The translations under genes were made by a program, and so were the position numbers. From Microbacterium sp. AK031 (GTDB taxonomy: Bacteria; Actinomycetota; Actinomycetes; Actinomycetales; Microbacteriaceae), in the NCBI RefSeq assembly GCF_024807145.1, contig NZ_JANUCA010000001.1, positions 1,033,266-1,097,265 of the forward strand: DNA of 64,000 nucleotides. Reading direction: 5' to 3'. Positions within the stretch are counted from its first letter, which is position 1. Each line of letters opens with the position of its first letter. This document shows, piece after piece, positions 18,136 through 26,588 of the stretch. The notes below the pieces were generated by a model. It did no database searches. It saw nothing but the letters and a program-made list of their open reading frames with translations, and was not told where the DNA came from.

Positions 18136-19739
18136 CTTTCTCGCTCCACGCGTCGGGCGCCGCGAAGACGGCGATCGACTCGGTCGTCCCAAGGCTCGTC
18201 GGCGACCTCATCGCCTCCCGCATCACCGGGTTCGACTCGACACTCTGGGGCGACGCCGCAGAAGAAGAGGCAGCCAAGCGCCTCGGCTGGGTCGAGGCCG
18301 TGTCGGTGTCGCGTCCGCTGGTTCCCGAGATCGTCGCGCTCCGAGATGAGCTGCACGCCAAAGGCGTGAGTCGCGTCGTCCTCGCCGGCATGGGCGGCTC
18401 TTCGCTCGCGCCGGAGGTGATCACGCAGACAGCCGGTGTGGCGCTCACGATCCTCGACTCGACGGCACCCGGTCAGGTGCTGGCCGCGCTGGACGAGGGC
18501 CTCGAGCAGACCGTGCTGGTCGTCTCATCGAAGTCCGGCTCGACCGTCGAGACCGATTCTCAGCGTCGCACCTTCGAGGCCGCGTTCCGCGATCTCGGCA
18601 TCGACCCCGTCGAGCGGATCGTCGTCGTCACCGACCCCGGTTCGCCGCTGGACGCATCTGCTCGCGAGGCGGGCTACCGGGTGTTCAACGCCGACCCGAA
18701 CGTGGGCGGCCGCTACTCGGCGCTCACCGCCTTCGGCCTGGTGCCGTCTGGGCTCGCCGGTGCCGACATCTCCGAACTGCTCGACGAGGCCGAGGCCACG
18801 CTGCTGCAGGTCGCCGTCGACGCTGCCGACAACCCGGCGCTGCGACTGGGTGCAGCGATCGCCGGCACGAGCCCGCGGCGTGACAAGCTCGGTCTGATCA
18901 CCGATGGCACGCACATCAACGGTCTGCCCGATTGGATCGAGCAGCTCATCGCCGAGTCCACCGGCAAGGAGGGCACCGGCATCCTGCCCGTCGTCCTACT
19001 CCCCGTCTCACCGGAGCTGGACGACGTCCCCGCTGATCTGCAGATCGTGCGACTGGTCGACGATGCGAACGAGTTCCACCTCCGTGAGCGTCACCAGGGC
19101 GAGATACTCGTGAGCGGGTCGCTCGGCGCGAACCTGATCGTCTGGGAGTACGCCACCGCGATCGCCGGCCATCTGCTGGGCATCGACCCGTTCAACCAGC
19201 CCGACGTCGAATCCGCCAAGGTCGCGACCCGTGGTCTTCTGGATGCACGCCCCGAGCCCACGGCACCGGCGTTCGTCGAGAGCGGTATCGAGGTCCGTGT
19301 GTCCGATCCTGCTCTTGCGGCGTCCGGCAACATCGAAGCAGTGCTGGATGCACTGTGGGCACAGCTGCCGGAAGACGGTTACGTGTCGATCCAGGCATAC
19401 GTCAACCGCCTGGAGCTGCCGCAGCTGCAGGGCCTTCGCGAGCTTGTCGCGGCTGACTCCGGCCGCCCGACGACGTTCGGCTGGGGACCGCGGTTCCTGC
19501 ATTCGACCGGCCAGTACCACAAGGGCGGACCGGCTCAAGGCGTGTTCCTTCAGATCCTGGAACGCACCGATGTCGATCTGGAGATCCCCGAGCGTCCGTT
19601 CACGTTCGGACAGCTCATCCAGGCGCAGGCTGCCGGCGACGCCGGTGTGCTCGCCGAGCACGGTCGCCCCGTCGTCTCCTTGACGATCACAGAGGACTCG
19701 GCCGACGTACTCGCCCTGTTCGAAGCCGCCCAGAAGTAG
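18132..19739 (+). CDS. pgi: Glucose-6-phosphate isomerase
   Basis: Interconverts glucose-6-phosphate and fructose-6-phosphate; 535 residues with two SIS domains. Visible are [11 protein letters not shown] near 78-88, the phosphate-binding [10 protein letters not shown] near 137-146, [18 protein letters not shown] and the C-terminal [13 protein letters not shown]. The sequence is of the divergent actinobacterial type found between tal and zwf rather than the E. coli type. Start coupled to the tal stop by ATGA. Confidence 0.95.
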   Translation: MTFSLHASGAAKTAIDSVVPRLVGDLIASRITGFDSTLWGDAAEEEAAKRLGWVEAVSVSRPLVPEIVALRDELHAKGVSRVVLAGMGGSSLAPEVITQTAGVALTILDSTAPGQVLAALDEGLEQTVLVVSSKSGSTVETDSQRRTFEAAFRDLGIDPVERIVVVTDPGSPLDASAREAGYRVFNADPNVGGRYSALTAFGLVPSGLAGADISELLDEAEATLLQVAVDAADNPALRLGAAIAGTSPRRDKLGLITDGTHINGLPDWIEQLIAESTGKEGTGILPVVLLPVSPELDDVPADLQIVRLVDDANEFHLRERHQGEILVSGSLGANLIVWEYATAIAGHLLGIDPFNQPDVESAKVATRGLLDARPEPTAPAFVESGIEVRVSDPALAASGNIEAVLDALWAQLPEDGYVSIQAYVNRLELPQLQGLRELVAADSGRPTTFGWGPRFLHSTGQYHKGGPAQGVFLQILERTDVDLEIPERPFTFGQLIQAQAAGDAGVLAEHGRPVVSLTITEDSADVLALFEAAQK

Positions 19740-19761
19740 TCAGTAGGAGAATCCCCCGCCG

Positions 19762-21309
19762 ATGACCGTTCCCGTATCACGCGGCCACAATCCGCTGCGC
19801 GACCCAGACGACCGTCGCCTCAATCGCATCGCAGGTCCCAGTGCGCTGGTGATCTTCGGTGTGACGGGTGACCTGTCGCGCAAGAAGCTCATGCCAGCGG
19901 TCTACGATCTGGCCAACCGAGGACTGCTGCCACCGGGATTCGCCCTGGTCGGGTTCGCACGCCGCGATTGGGAGGATCAGGACTTCGCTCAGGTCGTATA
20001 CGACGCGGTCAAACAGCACGCGCGCACAGAGTTCCGTGAGGAGACCTGGCGGCAGCTGCTGCAGGGCATCCGATTCGTCTCCGGCGAGTTCGACAACCCC
20101 GAATCGTTCGTAAAGTTGCGCGAGACCGTCGAGAAGCTCGACGTCGAACGCGGCACGATGGGCAATCACGCGTACTACCTGTCGATTCCGCCGAAGTCTT
20201 TCCCTGTCGTCACGAAGCAGCTGAAGGACTCAGGCTTGGTCGGCGATGACGACGGCGACGAGCGGTGGCGTCGCGTGGTGATCGAGAAGCCCTTCGGCCA
20301 CGACCTCGAATCGGCGCGGGATCTGAACGAGGCGCTCGAGGTCGCGTTCCCCGCGGACGCGATCTTCCGAATCGACCACTACCTCGGCAAGGAGACGGTG
20401 CAGAACATCCTCGCGCTGCGCTTCGCGAACGAACTGTACGAGCCGATCTGGAACCGCAACTACGTCGACCACGTGCAGATCACGATGGCCGAGGACATCG
20501 GGGTCGGCGGTCGCGCCGGATACTACGACGGCGTCGGCGCTGCCCGTGACGTCATCCAGAACCACCTGCTGCAGCTCCTCGCGCTCACCGCGATGGAGGA
20601 GCCGATCAGCCTCAGCGCCGAGCACCTTCGGGCTGAGAAGGAGAAGGTGCTCGCAGCGGTGACCCTTCCCGAGGATCTCTCCCTTGCCACTGCGCGCGGT
20701 CAGTACGCGGGCGGCTGGCAAGGCGGCGAGCAGGTCACAGGGTTCCTCGACGAGGACGGGATGAACCCGCAGTCGAGCACGGAGACATACGCCGCTATCA
20801 AGCTCGACATCAACACGCGGCGCTGGGCCGATGTTCCGTTCTACCTGCGCACAGGCAAACGGCTCGGCCGACGTGTCACGGAGATCGCCGTGGTCTTCAA
20901 ACGCGCACCGCAGCACCTGTTCGGCCGCGCGAACACGGCCGAACTGGGTCAGAACGCGCTCGTCATCCGCGTGCAGCCCGACGAAGGAGTCACGATCCGG
21001 TTCGGATCGAAGGTTCCCGGCGCCGGCAGCAACGTGCGCGACGTGACGATGGACTTCGGATACGGTCACGCCTTCACCGAAGCGAGTCCTGAGGCGTACG
21101 AGAGGCTCATCCTCGACGTGCTTCTCGGCGACCCGCCTCTGTTCCCCCGCCATGAAGAGGTCGAGCTGTCTTGGAAGATCCTCGACCCCGTGGAGAAGTA
21201 CTGGGCATCGCAGGACACGCCGGTCGAGCAGTACGCGCCCGGTTCTTGGGGCCCGGCTTCCGCCGACGCCCTCCTGGCCCGCGACGGACGAGTCTGGAGA
21301 CGACCGTGA
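19762..21309 (+). CDS. zwf: Glucose-6-phosphate 1-dehydrogenase
   Basis: First enzyme of the oxidative pentose phosphate pathway, making NADPH; 515 residues. The nucleotide-binding GVTGDLSRKKLMPAVYDLA near 33-51 and the active-site RIDHYLGKETVQN with its His and Lys near 203-215 are clear. GGAG lies about ten bases before the ATG, and the gene is 22 bases after pgi. Its stop overlaps the GTG of opcA, whose product is needed for G6PDH activity in related bacteria. Confidence 0.98.
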   Translation: MTVPVSRGHNPLRDPDDRRLNRIAGPSALVIFGVTGDLSRKKLMPAVYDLANRGLLPPGFALVGFARRDWEDQDFAQVVYDAVKQHARTEFREETWRQLLQGIRFVSGEFDNPESFVKLRETVEKLDVERGTMGNHAYYLSIPPKSFPVVTKQLKDSGLVGDDDGDERWRRVVIEKPFGHDLESARDLNEALEVAFPADAIFRIDHYLGKETVQNILALRFANELYEPIWNRNYVDHVQITMAEDIGVGGRAGYYDGVGAARDVIQNHLLQLLALTAMEEPISLSAEHLRAEKEKVLAAVTLPEDLSLATARGQYAGGWQGGEQVTGFLDEDGMNPQSSTETYAAIKLDINTRRWADVPFYLRTGKRLGRRVTEIAVVFKRAPQHLFGRANTAELGQNALVIRVQPDEGVTIRFGSKVPGAGSNVRDVTMDFGYGHAFTEASPEAYERLILDVLLGDPPLFPRHEEVELSWKILDPVEKYWASQDTPVEQYAPGSWGPASADALLARDGRVWRRP

Positions 21310-22241
21310 TCATCGACCTTCCCGATACGACTGTCAGCCAGGTCGCGAAACATCTCGTCAAGATGCGCGAAGAGGGCGGCGCCGTCGCACTCGGTCGAGT
21401 GCTGACTCTGGTCATCGCCGCACGCGAGGAGATGGTGGAAGAGGCCATCGAAGCCGCGAACGACGCGTCGCGAGAGCATCCGATGCGCGTTATCGTCCTC
21501 ACCGAACGCGACGGCGACGCGCGTCTCGATGCCCAGATCCGCGTCGGCGGTGACGCCGGCGCGAGCGAGGTCGTCGTGCTCCGCGCGGACGGCGCTGCGG
21601 CCAGCAACCAGGAGAGCCTGTTCACGGGTCTTCTGCTGCCGGACGCCCCCGTCGTCGCATGGTGGCCGGATGACGCTCCGAAGGAGCCGTCCGACACACC
21701 GCTGGGGCGCATCGCGCAGCGTCGAATCACCGACGCGGCGACCGCCACCGACGTGCGCGCACAGATCGAGTCCCTCGGGCGTTCGCATGCTCCTGGTGAC
21801 ACCGACCTCGCGTGGACGCGCCTCACGCACTGGCGCGAACAGCTCGCCGCCGTGCTCGACCAGCCCCCGTTCGAAGAGGTGGCGGCCGTGGAGGTGCGCG
21901 GTGCGGCGTCTTCGCCGTCCACTGCGCTGCTCGCCGCATGGCTGCAGCTCGCCCTCGACGTTCCGGTCCGCTGGGCGTATGAGAAGCGCGAAGAATGGGA
22001 CGAAGGCATCAAGTCGGTTCGGCTGAGCCGCGCGAGCGGCGACATCCGCCTGGAGCGCCCTGTTCCCGGCGATGCCGTGCTCACTCAGCCCGGCCAGCCG
22101 AACCATGACCTGCATCTGCCTCGCCGCACCCTCAGGGAGTGCCTGGCAGAGGAGCTGCGCCGTCTGGATCCCGATGTGCTGTACGGTCGAGTGATCACCG
22201 AGGGCTGGGAGAAGCTGGGTCCGCCCGAGACCGGGGAGTGA
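21306..22241 (+). CDS. opcA: Glucose-6-phosphate dehydrogenase assembly protein OpcA
   Basis: 311 residues. OpcA supports assembly and activity of G6PDH in actinobacteria and cyanobacteria. Recognised from the actinobacterial opening IIDLPDTTVSQVAKHLVKMRE, from DAPVVAWWPDDAP near 115-127 with GRIAQRRITDA, and from its place directly after zwf. The GTG start overlaps the zwf stop (GTGA). No catalytic motif is expected. Confidence 0.93.
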   Translation: MIIDLPDTTVSQVAKHLVKMREEGGAVALGRVLTLVIAAREEMVEEAIEAANDASREHPMRVIVLTERDGDARLDAQIRVGGDAGASEVVVLRADGAAASNQESLFTGLLLPDAPVVAWWPDDAPKEPSDTPLGRIAQRRITDAATATDVRAQIESLGRSHAPGDTDLAWTRLTHWREQLAAVLDQPPFEEVAAVEVRGAASSPSTALLAAWLQLALDVPVRWAYEKREEWDEGIKSVRLSRASGDIRLERPVPGDAVLTQPGQPNHDLHLPRRTLRECLAEELRRLDPDVLYGRVITEGWEKLGPPETGE

Positions 22242-22246
22242 ACGAC

Positions 22247-23026
22247 ATGCAGGCATCATCCGCAGAGAAGCTGGTCGTGGTCGAGCCGACGGCTGCGGAA
22301 CTTGCCGAGCGGGTCGCAGATCGGTTCATCACCCGCGTGAAAGCACGCACGCGAAGCGGTCGGATCGCGCACGTCGCGCTCACCGGCGGTTCGATGGGCG
22401 GCACGGTACTTCGCGCCGTCGCCACGCACCCGAAGGCCGACCGGATCGACTGGTCGCTGGTGCACTTCTGGTGGGGCGACGAACGCTTCGTCGCCGGTGA
22501 CGATCAGGACCGCAATGCGCTGCAGTCGCGCACGGCACTGCTGGATCACATCGAGGTGCCTGCAGAGAACATCCATGAAGTCGCTGCCGCCGACAGCGGA
22601 CTCACGCTGGATGAGGCCGCAGAGGCGTATGGCGCGGAACTCGCGAGGTTCGGCGATGAAGAGCAGGCCTGGCCGTCGTTCGCGGTCTGCTTCCTCGGCG
22701 TCGGTCCCGACGGCCACATCGCTTCGCTCTTCCCCGATCGGCCAGAGGTCACCGAAACGGATGCTGCGGTGCTCCCTGTTCGCGACGCTCCGAAGCCGCC
22801 AGCGGAACGCGTCACGTTGACCCGTCCGGTGATCAATTCCTCCAAGCGCGTCTGGCTGGTGCTCACAGGCGCCGACAAGGCTTCGGCGCTCGGCCTCGCC
22901 CTCGCGGGCGCCAGCTACACGAACGTGCCTGCAGCCGGTGCCAAGGGGCGAAAGCGCACGATCTTCTTCGTCGATCAGGCAGCGGCATCAGAGGTCTCTG
23001 AAGACCTCATCGACCAGATCTACTGA
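22247..23026 (+). CDS. pgl: 6-phosphogluconolactonase
   Basis: Hydrolyses 6-phosphogluconolactone, the product of G6PDH; 259 residues. Family marks are VALTGGSMGGTVLRA near 42-56, WSLVHFWWGDERFV near 71-84, and LGVGPDGHIASLFPD near 149-163. I chose ATG 22247 because GGGGAG lies eight bases upstream; a GTG at 22238, which overlaps the opcA stop, is the alternative and adds three residues. Last gene of the operon; gnd is not in this window. The stop overlaps the end of the convergent EamA-like gene by a few bases. Confidence 0.95.
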   Translation: MQASSAEKLVVVEPTAAELAERVADRFITRVKARTRSGRIAHVALTGGSMGGTVLRAVATHPKADRIDWSLVHFWWGDERFVAGDDQDRNALQSRTALLDHIEVPAENIHEVAAADSGLTLDEAAEAYGAELARFGDEEQAWPSFAVCFLGVGPDGHIASLFPDRPEVTETDAAVLPVRDAPKPPAERVTLTRPVINSSKRVWLVLTGADKASALGLALAGASYTNVPAAGAKGRKRTIFFVDQAAASEVSEDLIDQIY

Positions 23027-24141
23027 TCGCGGAACTCGCTCCCGGTCTCCTGTCCGGGCGCGGGACCGGAGCCGGAGCCGGACGACGTTCTTGAGCCGGG
23101 GGTCGCCTCGGAGCCGCGCGACGCTCCAGAGCCGGTCGAGGGCGCTCCTGCCCCTCGATCTCGTCCGCCATTGCTCCCTCGCTGTATTCCGAGTTCCTGG
23201 CTCTCACTGAGCACCTGGGGGTGGTATCTGGCGAGTCCGACGACTCCCCACACGGCAATCGCGCCGGCGACGGCGAAGACGTAGATCACCCAGGTAGGAG
23301 CGGCGGATGCTTCGCCGAGGATGAGCGCACCGATGAGCACCGCGATGAGAGGGTCGACGACGGTGAGGCCGGCGATGACCAGGTCGGGCGGGCCCGAGCT
23401 GTAGGCAGTCTGCACGAAGTAGGCGCCCACCACTGATGCGGCGACGAGAGCGATCACGCAGACGAGTGTGATCCAGTCGAACTCTCCGGCCTGCACTCGC
23501 GAGATCACCGCTTTCGCGAGCGTCGCCACGAAACCGTAGAGGATGCCGGCACCCACCACATAGAACAGTGCGCGCATGCGATGCCGAAGTATCAGCCACC
23601 CACCGCCGAGCACGATGATCACCACGAGCAGGATCGCGAGGATCGTGAACAGCTCAGTGTTGGTGATCGTCTTCTCGGTGGCGAACAGCGCCGCGAAGAA
23701 GACGAACAGGAAGACCCCACCGACGCAGGCGCCGATCGCGATCAGCGATTGTCTGGTCGGAGCGTGCCCTGAGATACGCGCATTGAGCAGTGTCGTCATC
23801 ACCAATGCGATCGCGCCCAGTGGCTGCACCACGATCAGAGGAGCGATCGAGATCGCGGCGAGCTGGCAGATGATGGCAAGACCCAGCATGAGAGTGCCGA
23901 TCAGCCATGAGGGACGGGCCAGCAGTCGCTTGAGCTGCTGGCCGCTGAGTCCCGCTGCCCCGTCCTGCCCGCTGAGTCTCTCCACCTTCTCCACACCGCG
24001 GTGCTGGTACTGCGCGCCGAGCGACATGAAGACAGCGCCCGCGAGCGCCAAGGGGATTCCGAGCAGAAGCTTGGGGTTCTCGAACACACCGACGAGTTGC
24101 TCACTGACGTCAGCCGCTGTCATCCATATCCCCACACTCAC
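23020..24141 (-). CDS. DMT-superfamily (EamA-like) membrane transporter
   Basis: 373 residues with nine or ten hydrophobic helices in the pattern of a DMT permease: PKLLLGIPLALAGAVFMSLG at the N-terminus, then a polar RLSGQDGAAGLSGQQLKRLL linker, then paired helix bundles including LVIAGLTVVDPLIAVLIGALILGE near 285. The last 55 residues are a hydrophilic Gly/Ser/Pro/Arg-rich tail with no helices. The GTG at 24141 follows a TAATGT box by seven bases, a leaderless layout; an in-frame ATG at 24123 is the alternative. Divergent from the deformylase gene. The substrate cannot be told. Confidence 0.85.
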   Translation of the reverse strand: MSVGIWMTAADVSEQLVGVFENPKLLLGIPLALAGAVFMSLGAQYQHRGVEKVERLSGQDGAAGLSGQQLKRLLARPSWLIGTLMLGLAIICQLAAISIAPLIVVQPLGAIALVMTTLLNARISGHAPTRQSLIAIGACVGGVFLFVFFAALFATEKTITNTELFTILAILLVVIIVLGGGWLILRHRMRALFYVVGAGILYGFVATLAKAVISRVQAGEFDWITLVCVIALVAASVVGAYFVQTAYSSGPPDLVIAGLTVVDPLIAVLIGALILGEASAAPTWVIYVFAVAGAIAVWGVVGLARYHPQVLSESQELGIQRGSNGGRDRGAGAPSTGSGASRGSEATPGSRTSSGSGSGPAPGQETGSEFRDQ

Positions 24142-24148
24142 AGGGAGA

Positions 24149-24154
24149 ACATTA
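24149..24154 (-). promoter_or_regulatory. -10 box TAATGT for the EamA-like transporter
   Basis: TAATGT, seven bases, then the GTG at 24141. It lies 20 bases from the opposite-strand box for def, making a compact divergent promoter pair. Confidence 0.5.
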
Positions 24155-24173
24155 CCGGGCATGGGGCTCGCAG

Positions 24174-24179
24174 TAGAGT
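24174..24179 (+). promoter_or_regulatory. -10 box TAGAGT of leaderless def
   Basis: TAGAGT followed by exactly six bases and the GTG at 24186, with no Shine-Dalgarno sequence. Confidence 0.65.
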
Positions 24180-24185
24180 TGTGGC

Positions 24186-24752
24186 GTGGCTGTTCTACCG
24201 ATTCGCATCATGGGCGACACCGTTCTGCACTCCCCCGCATCGCCCGTGGGCGAGATCGACGACGAGATCCGCACGCTGGTCGCCGACATGTTCGAGACCA
24301 TGGACGCCGCTCCCGGTGTGGGTCTCGCCGCCCCTCAAGTCGGAGTGCCGCTTCGCATCTACACGTATTCATATGTCGACGATGACGATCAGCCCTGGCG
24401 CGGGGTGCTCATCAATCCGGTTCTGTGGATGTCCCCGCCTGAGCCGGGCGCTCCCGACCCGGACGAGGAATCCGAGGGCTGCCTGTCTTTTCCCGGTGAG
24501 CGATTCCCGTTGCGCCGTGCCGATCGTGTGCTCGTCACCGCGGTCGACTTGGACGGCGCGTCCGTGCGTATCGAGGTCGACGGATGGCGCGCTCGCATCA
24601 TGCAGCACGAGTTCGATCATCTCGACGGCATCCTGTACATCGATCGCCTCTCCGACGGTGACTGGAAGAGCGTACAGAAGATCGCTCGCAAACGCGGCTG
24701 GGGGAAACCGGGCGTGAGTTGGATGCCGGGAGTCGACGATCTCGACGCCTGA
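24186..24752 (+). CDS. def: Peptide deformylase
   Basis: Removes the formyl group from the N-terminal methionine of new proteins; 188 residues. All three metal-site motifs are present: GVGLAAPQVG at 44-53, EGCLSFP with the metal-ligand Cys99, and QHEFDHLDG with His141, catalytic Glu142 and His145. Starts at GTG six bases after a TAGAGT box, a leaderless layout. A C-terminal extension of about 25 residues (KSVQKIARKRGWGKPG) is common in actinobacterial deformylases. Confidence 0.97.
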   Translation: MAVLPIRIMGDTVLHSPASPVGEIDDEIRTLVADMFETMDAAPGVGLAAPQVGVPLRIYTYSYVDDDDQPWRGVLINPVLWMSPPEPGAPDPDEESEGCLSFPGERFPLRRADRVLVTAVDLDGASVRIEVDGWRARIMQHEFDHLDGILYIDRLSDGDWKSVQKIARKRGWGKPGVSWMPGVDDLDA

Positions 24753-24872
24753 ATCCGTACAGCCCGGGCATAACTGATTCGAAGTTGCGTCTCAGGTTCG
24801 GCATGAGTACGGTTCCGATGGGGCGGAAACATGGGTGACCGCCGGCGACCAAGTCCTCGGAGGGGAACTCAC

Positions 24873-25415
24873 ATGATGAGATTGCGCAAGCGACGCGCAC
24901 TCGCACTCGCGGGAACAGCTCTCGCGCTGAGCATCGCGCTCACCGGCTGCAGCGCGATCAACAGCCTGATCGTGGGCGGCGGCAACGACGCTCAGCGCGA
25001 TGAGGACACCGGGGAGGTCACCGAGGGTTCGAACATCGACATCTTCTCGCTCAAGGTGGGCGACTGCATGCCGGCTACCGACACCTCCGGTGAGATCACC
25101 GACACCGATGTCGTTCCGTGCTCCGAGCCGCACACAGACGAGGTCTTCTTCGAGTTCGACCTCGCCGATGGCGATCTTCCGAGCGACGACGAGATCACCG
25201 CAGAGGTCGAGGCCCAGTGCGTTCCTGCATTCTCGGAGTTCGTCGGCATCGACTACTACGACTCCGCACTCGACTTCTGGTGGCTCACCCCCACTGAAGA
25301 CACCTGGACGCAGGCGGACGACCGTCTCGTGCAGTGCGTGATCTACGAGCCCGACCCCGCGGACCCGCAGGCGTCGCTGGAGGTCACCGGCTCGCTCAAG
25401 GGCGCTGCACGCTGA
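24873..25415 (+). CDS. Secreted lipoprotein with a septum-formation-like domain
   Basis: 180 residues. A basic N-terminus and hydrophobic segment end in a lipobox LSIALTGC, so the mature protein starts at Cys28 and is lipid-anchored outside the cell. The rest is acidic, with LKVGDCMPATD and DVVPCSEPHTDEVFFEFDL, then two more Cys (AQCVPAF, VQCVIYE); the four cysteines could form two disulfides. This pattern fits the small 'septum formation' domain found in actinobacterial envelope proteins. The ATG follows GGAGGGG. A strong terminator hairpin follows. Function unknown. Confidence 0.8.
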   Translation: MMRLRKRRALALAGTALALSIALTGCSAINSLIVGGGNDAQRDEDTGEVTEGSNIDIFSLKVGDCMPATDTSGEITDTDVVPCSEPHTDEVFFEFDLADGDLPSDDEITAEVEAQCVPAFSEFVGIDYYDSALDFWWLTPTEDTWTQADDRLVQCVIYEPDPADPQASLEVTGSLKGAAR

Positions 25416-25424
25416 TCATCGATT

Positions 25425-25474
25425 GAAGTGCAGAAGAGGCTCCGTCCGGACGGACGGAGCCTCTTCTGCACTTC
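25425..25474. terminator. 23-bp perfect hairpin after the lipoprotein gene
   Basis: Arms at 25425-25447 and 25452-25474 are perfectly complementary (begin GAAGTGCAGAAGAGG), with a 4-base GGAC loop. It lies 10 bases past the lipoprotein stop and probably ends transcription. No clear T-run follows on either strand. Confidence 0.65.
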
Positions 25475-25571
25475 GGGGCGCCACTTTGATGTCGACGGGA
25501 GGTTCTCGCACGTCTCGAACATCGGAAGTCTGCGAAAAGCTCCCATCGGTCCGAAAAAGCCGACCGGAATG

Positions 25572-25602
25572 CAGAAGGCCCCGTACAAGACGGGGCCTTC
25601 TG
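25572..25602 (-). terminator. Terminator hairpin of the tRNA-Asn gene
   Basis: CAGAAGGCCCCGT at 25572-25584 pairs perfectly with 25590-25602 around a 5-base loop, four bases after the encoded CCA of the tRNA. It probably ends the tRNA transcript and faces the lipoprotein terminator. Confidence 0.7.
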
Positions 25603-25605
25603 AAC

Positions 25606-25681
25606 TGGCTCCCCAAATTGGACTCGAACCAATAACCTGCCGATTAACAGTCGGCTGCTCTGCCAATTGAGCTATTGGGGA
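25606..25681 (-). tRNA. tRNA-Asn (anticodon GTT)
   Basis: On the minus strand the sequence folds as a cloverleaf: acceptor stem TCCCCAA paired with TTGGGGA, a D-arm with AGCTCAATTGGCAGAGC, an anticodon loop CTGTTAA with GTT, a T-arm with GGTTCGAGTCC, discriminator G and an encoded CCA (25606-25608). Length 76 with CCA. A TAAGAT box at 25711-25716 on the same strand is a likely -10 element. Confidence 0.97.
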
Positions 25682-25775
25682 TCAGGCGTCGTCGCCGAAG
25701 CAACTCCACAATCTTAGCAAACACCCGAGGGTGGTCGTGACACCGGGCGCCCCGCTCGGGCGTGTCGGTCAGCGG

Positions 25776-26552
25776 TCAGCGGCCGAGCGAGTCCGCCTCG
25801 GCGTTGGGAACCCACAGCAGGTCTTTGCCGACTCCACGGGCGACCACATGGCCGGCGCGCAGCATCAGCGTCTCGGCGTTGAGTTCGCGGATGAACGCGG
25901 CATTGTTGGTGACGAGCAGCGCGCCCATCCCCTGCTCCCTGCGGCGCCTGGTGATCGCGTCGAACACGACCGGCCGCACCTCGAGATCGAGGTTGGCAAG
26001 CGGTTCATCCGCGATCAGCACTCGAGGCTCGAGCACGAAGGCACGCGCTATCGCCACGCGCTGACGCATCCCGGCGCTGAGCTCGTACGGGAACTTCGCT
26101 GCCGTGCCGAGAGGCAGATGCAGCTCGTCCAGCAGTGTCGCGATGCGGATGGAGAGCGCCTTGCTGTTGACGCGCTTCTCGCGAATGAGGATCGGCTCTG
26201 CGATCACCTCACTCACGGTGAGCGTGGGCGGAAGGTCTGCACCAGCGCCCTGCGGGATGAACCCTGTGAGATACGTCAGCTCACGGTGTCGCCGCCCTGG
26301 CTTTCGCACGTTCACCCCGCAGACCTCAGCGCTGCCACCGACGATCCGCACCGACGGGTCAGTCGAGCCGGCGAGTGCTGCCACCAGCGTCGACTTGCCC
26401 GATCCGGTAGGACCGGCGACGCAGATGAGGTCTCCGGGAGACAGCGCGAACGTCACACCGTCGACGGCGCGTGTGGGAGCGCCGTGTCCGATTCGGTCGA
26501 TGACCAGGTCGGAGCAGTCGATCGCGTGGGAGGAGTGTTGCCGGCGGGACAT
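25776..26552 (-). CDS. ABC transporter ATP-binding protein without a neighbouring permease
   Basis: ATPase of 258 residues. Walker A is GPTGSGKST near 47, the Q-loop segment GFIPQGAGADLPP, the signature ELSAGMRQRVAIARA near 160, and Walker B VLIADEPLANLD. The H-loop position reads VTNNAAFIREL; the usual His after the D-loop is replaced by Asn, which would weaken ATP hydrolysis. The signature LSAGM is also slightly unusual. ATG 26552 has AGAGG nine bases upstream; ATG 26561 is possible. No permease or binding protein is adjacent; the gene follows dnaG by 27 bases or more on the same strand. Substrate unknown. Confidence 0.85.
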   Translation of the reverse strand: MSRRQHSSHAIDCSDLVIDRIGHGAPTRAVDGVTFALSPGDLICVAGPTGSGKSTLVAALAGSTDPSVRIVGGSAEVCGVNVRKPGRRHRELTYLTGFIPQGAGADLPPTLTVSEVIAEPILIREKRVNSKALSIRIATLLDELHLPLGTAAKFPYELSAGMRQRVAIARAFVLEPRVLIADEPLANLDLEVRPVVFDAITRRRREQGMGALLVTNNAAFIRELNAETLMLRAGHVVARGVGKDLLWVPNAEADSLGR

Positions 26553-26588
26553 AGGTTCCATCCTCTCCCGGATCGGCGAGCCGACCCG

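Noticed and set aside
25343..25666. Open frame of 107 codons on the minus strand across the tRNA-Asn gene
   Set aside because: It reads through the tRNA and both terminator hairpins; the protein-like text IGSSPIWGA is the translated T-arm. Not a gene.
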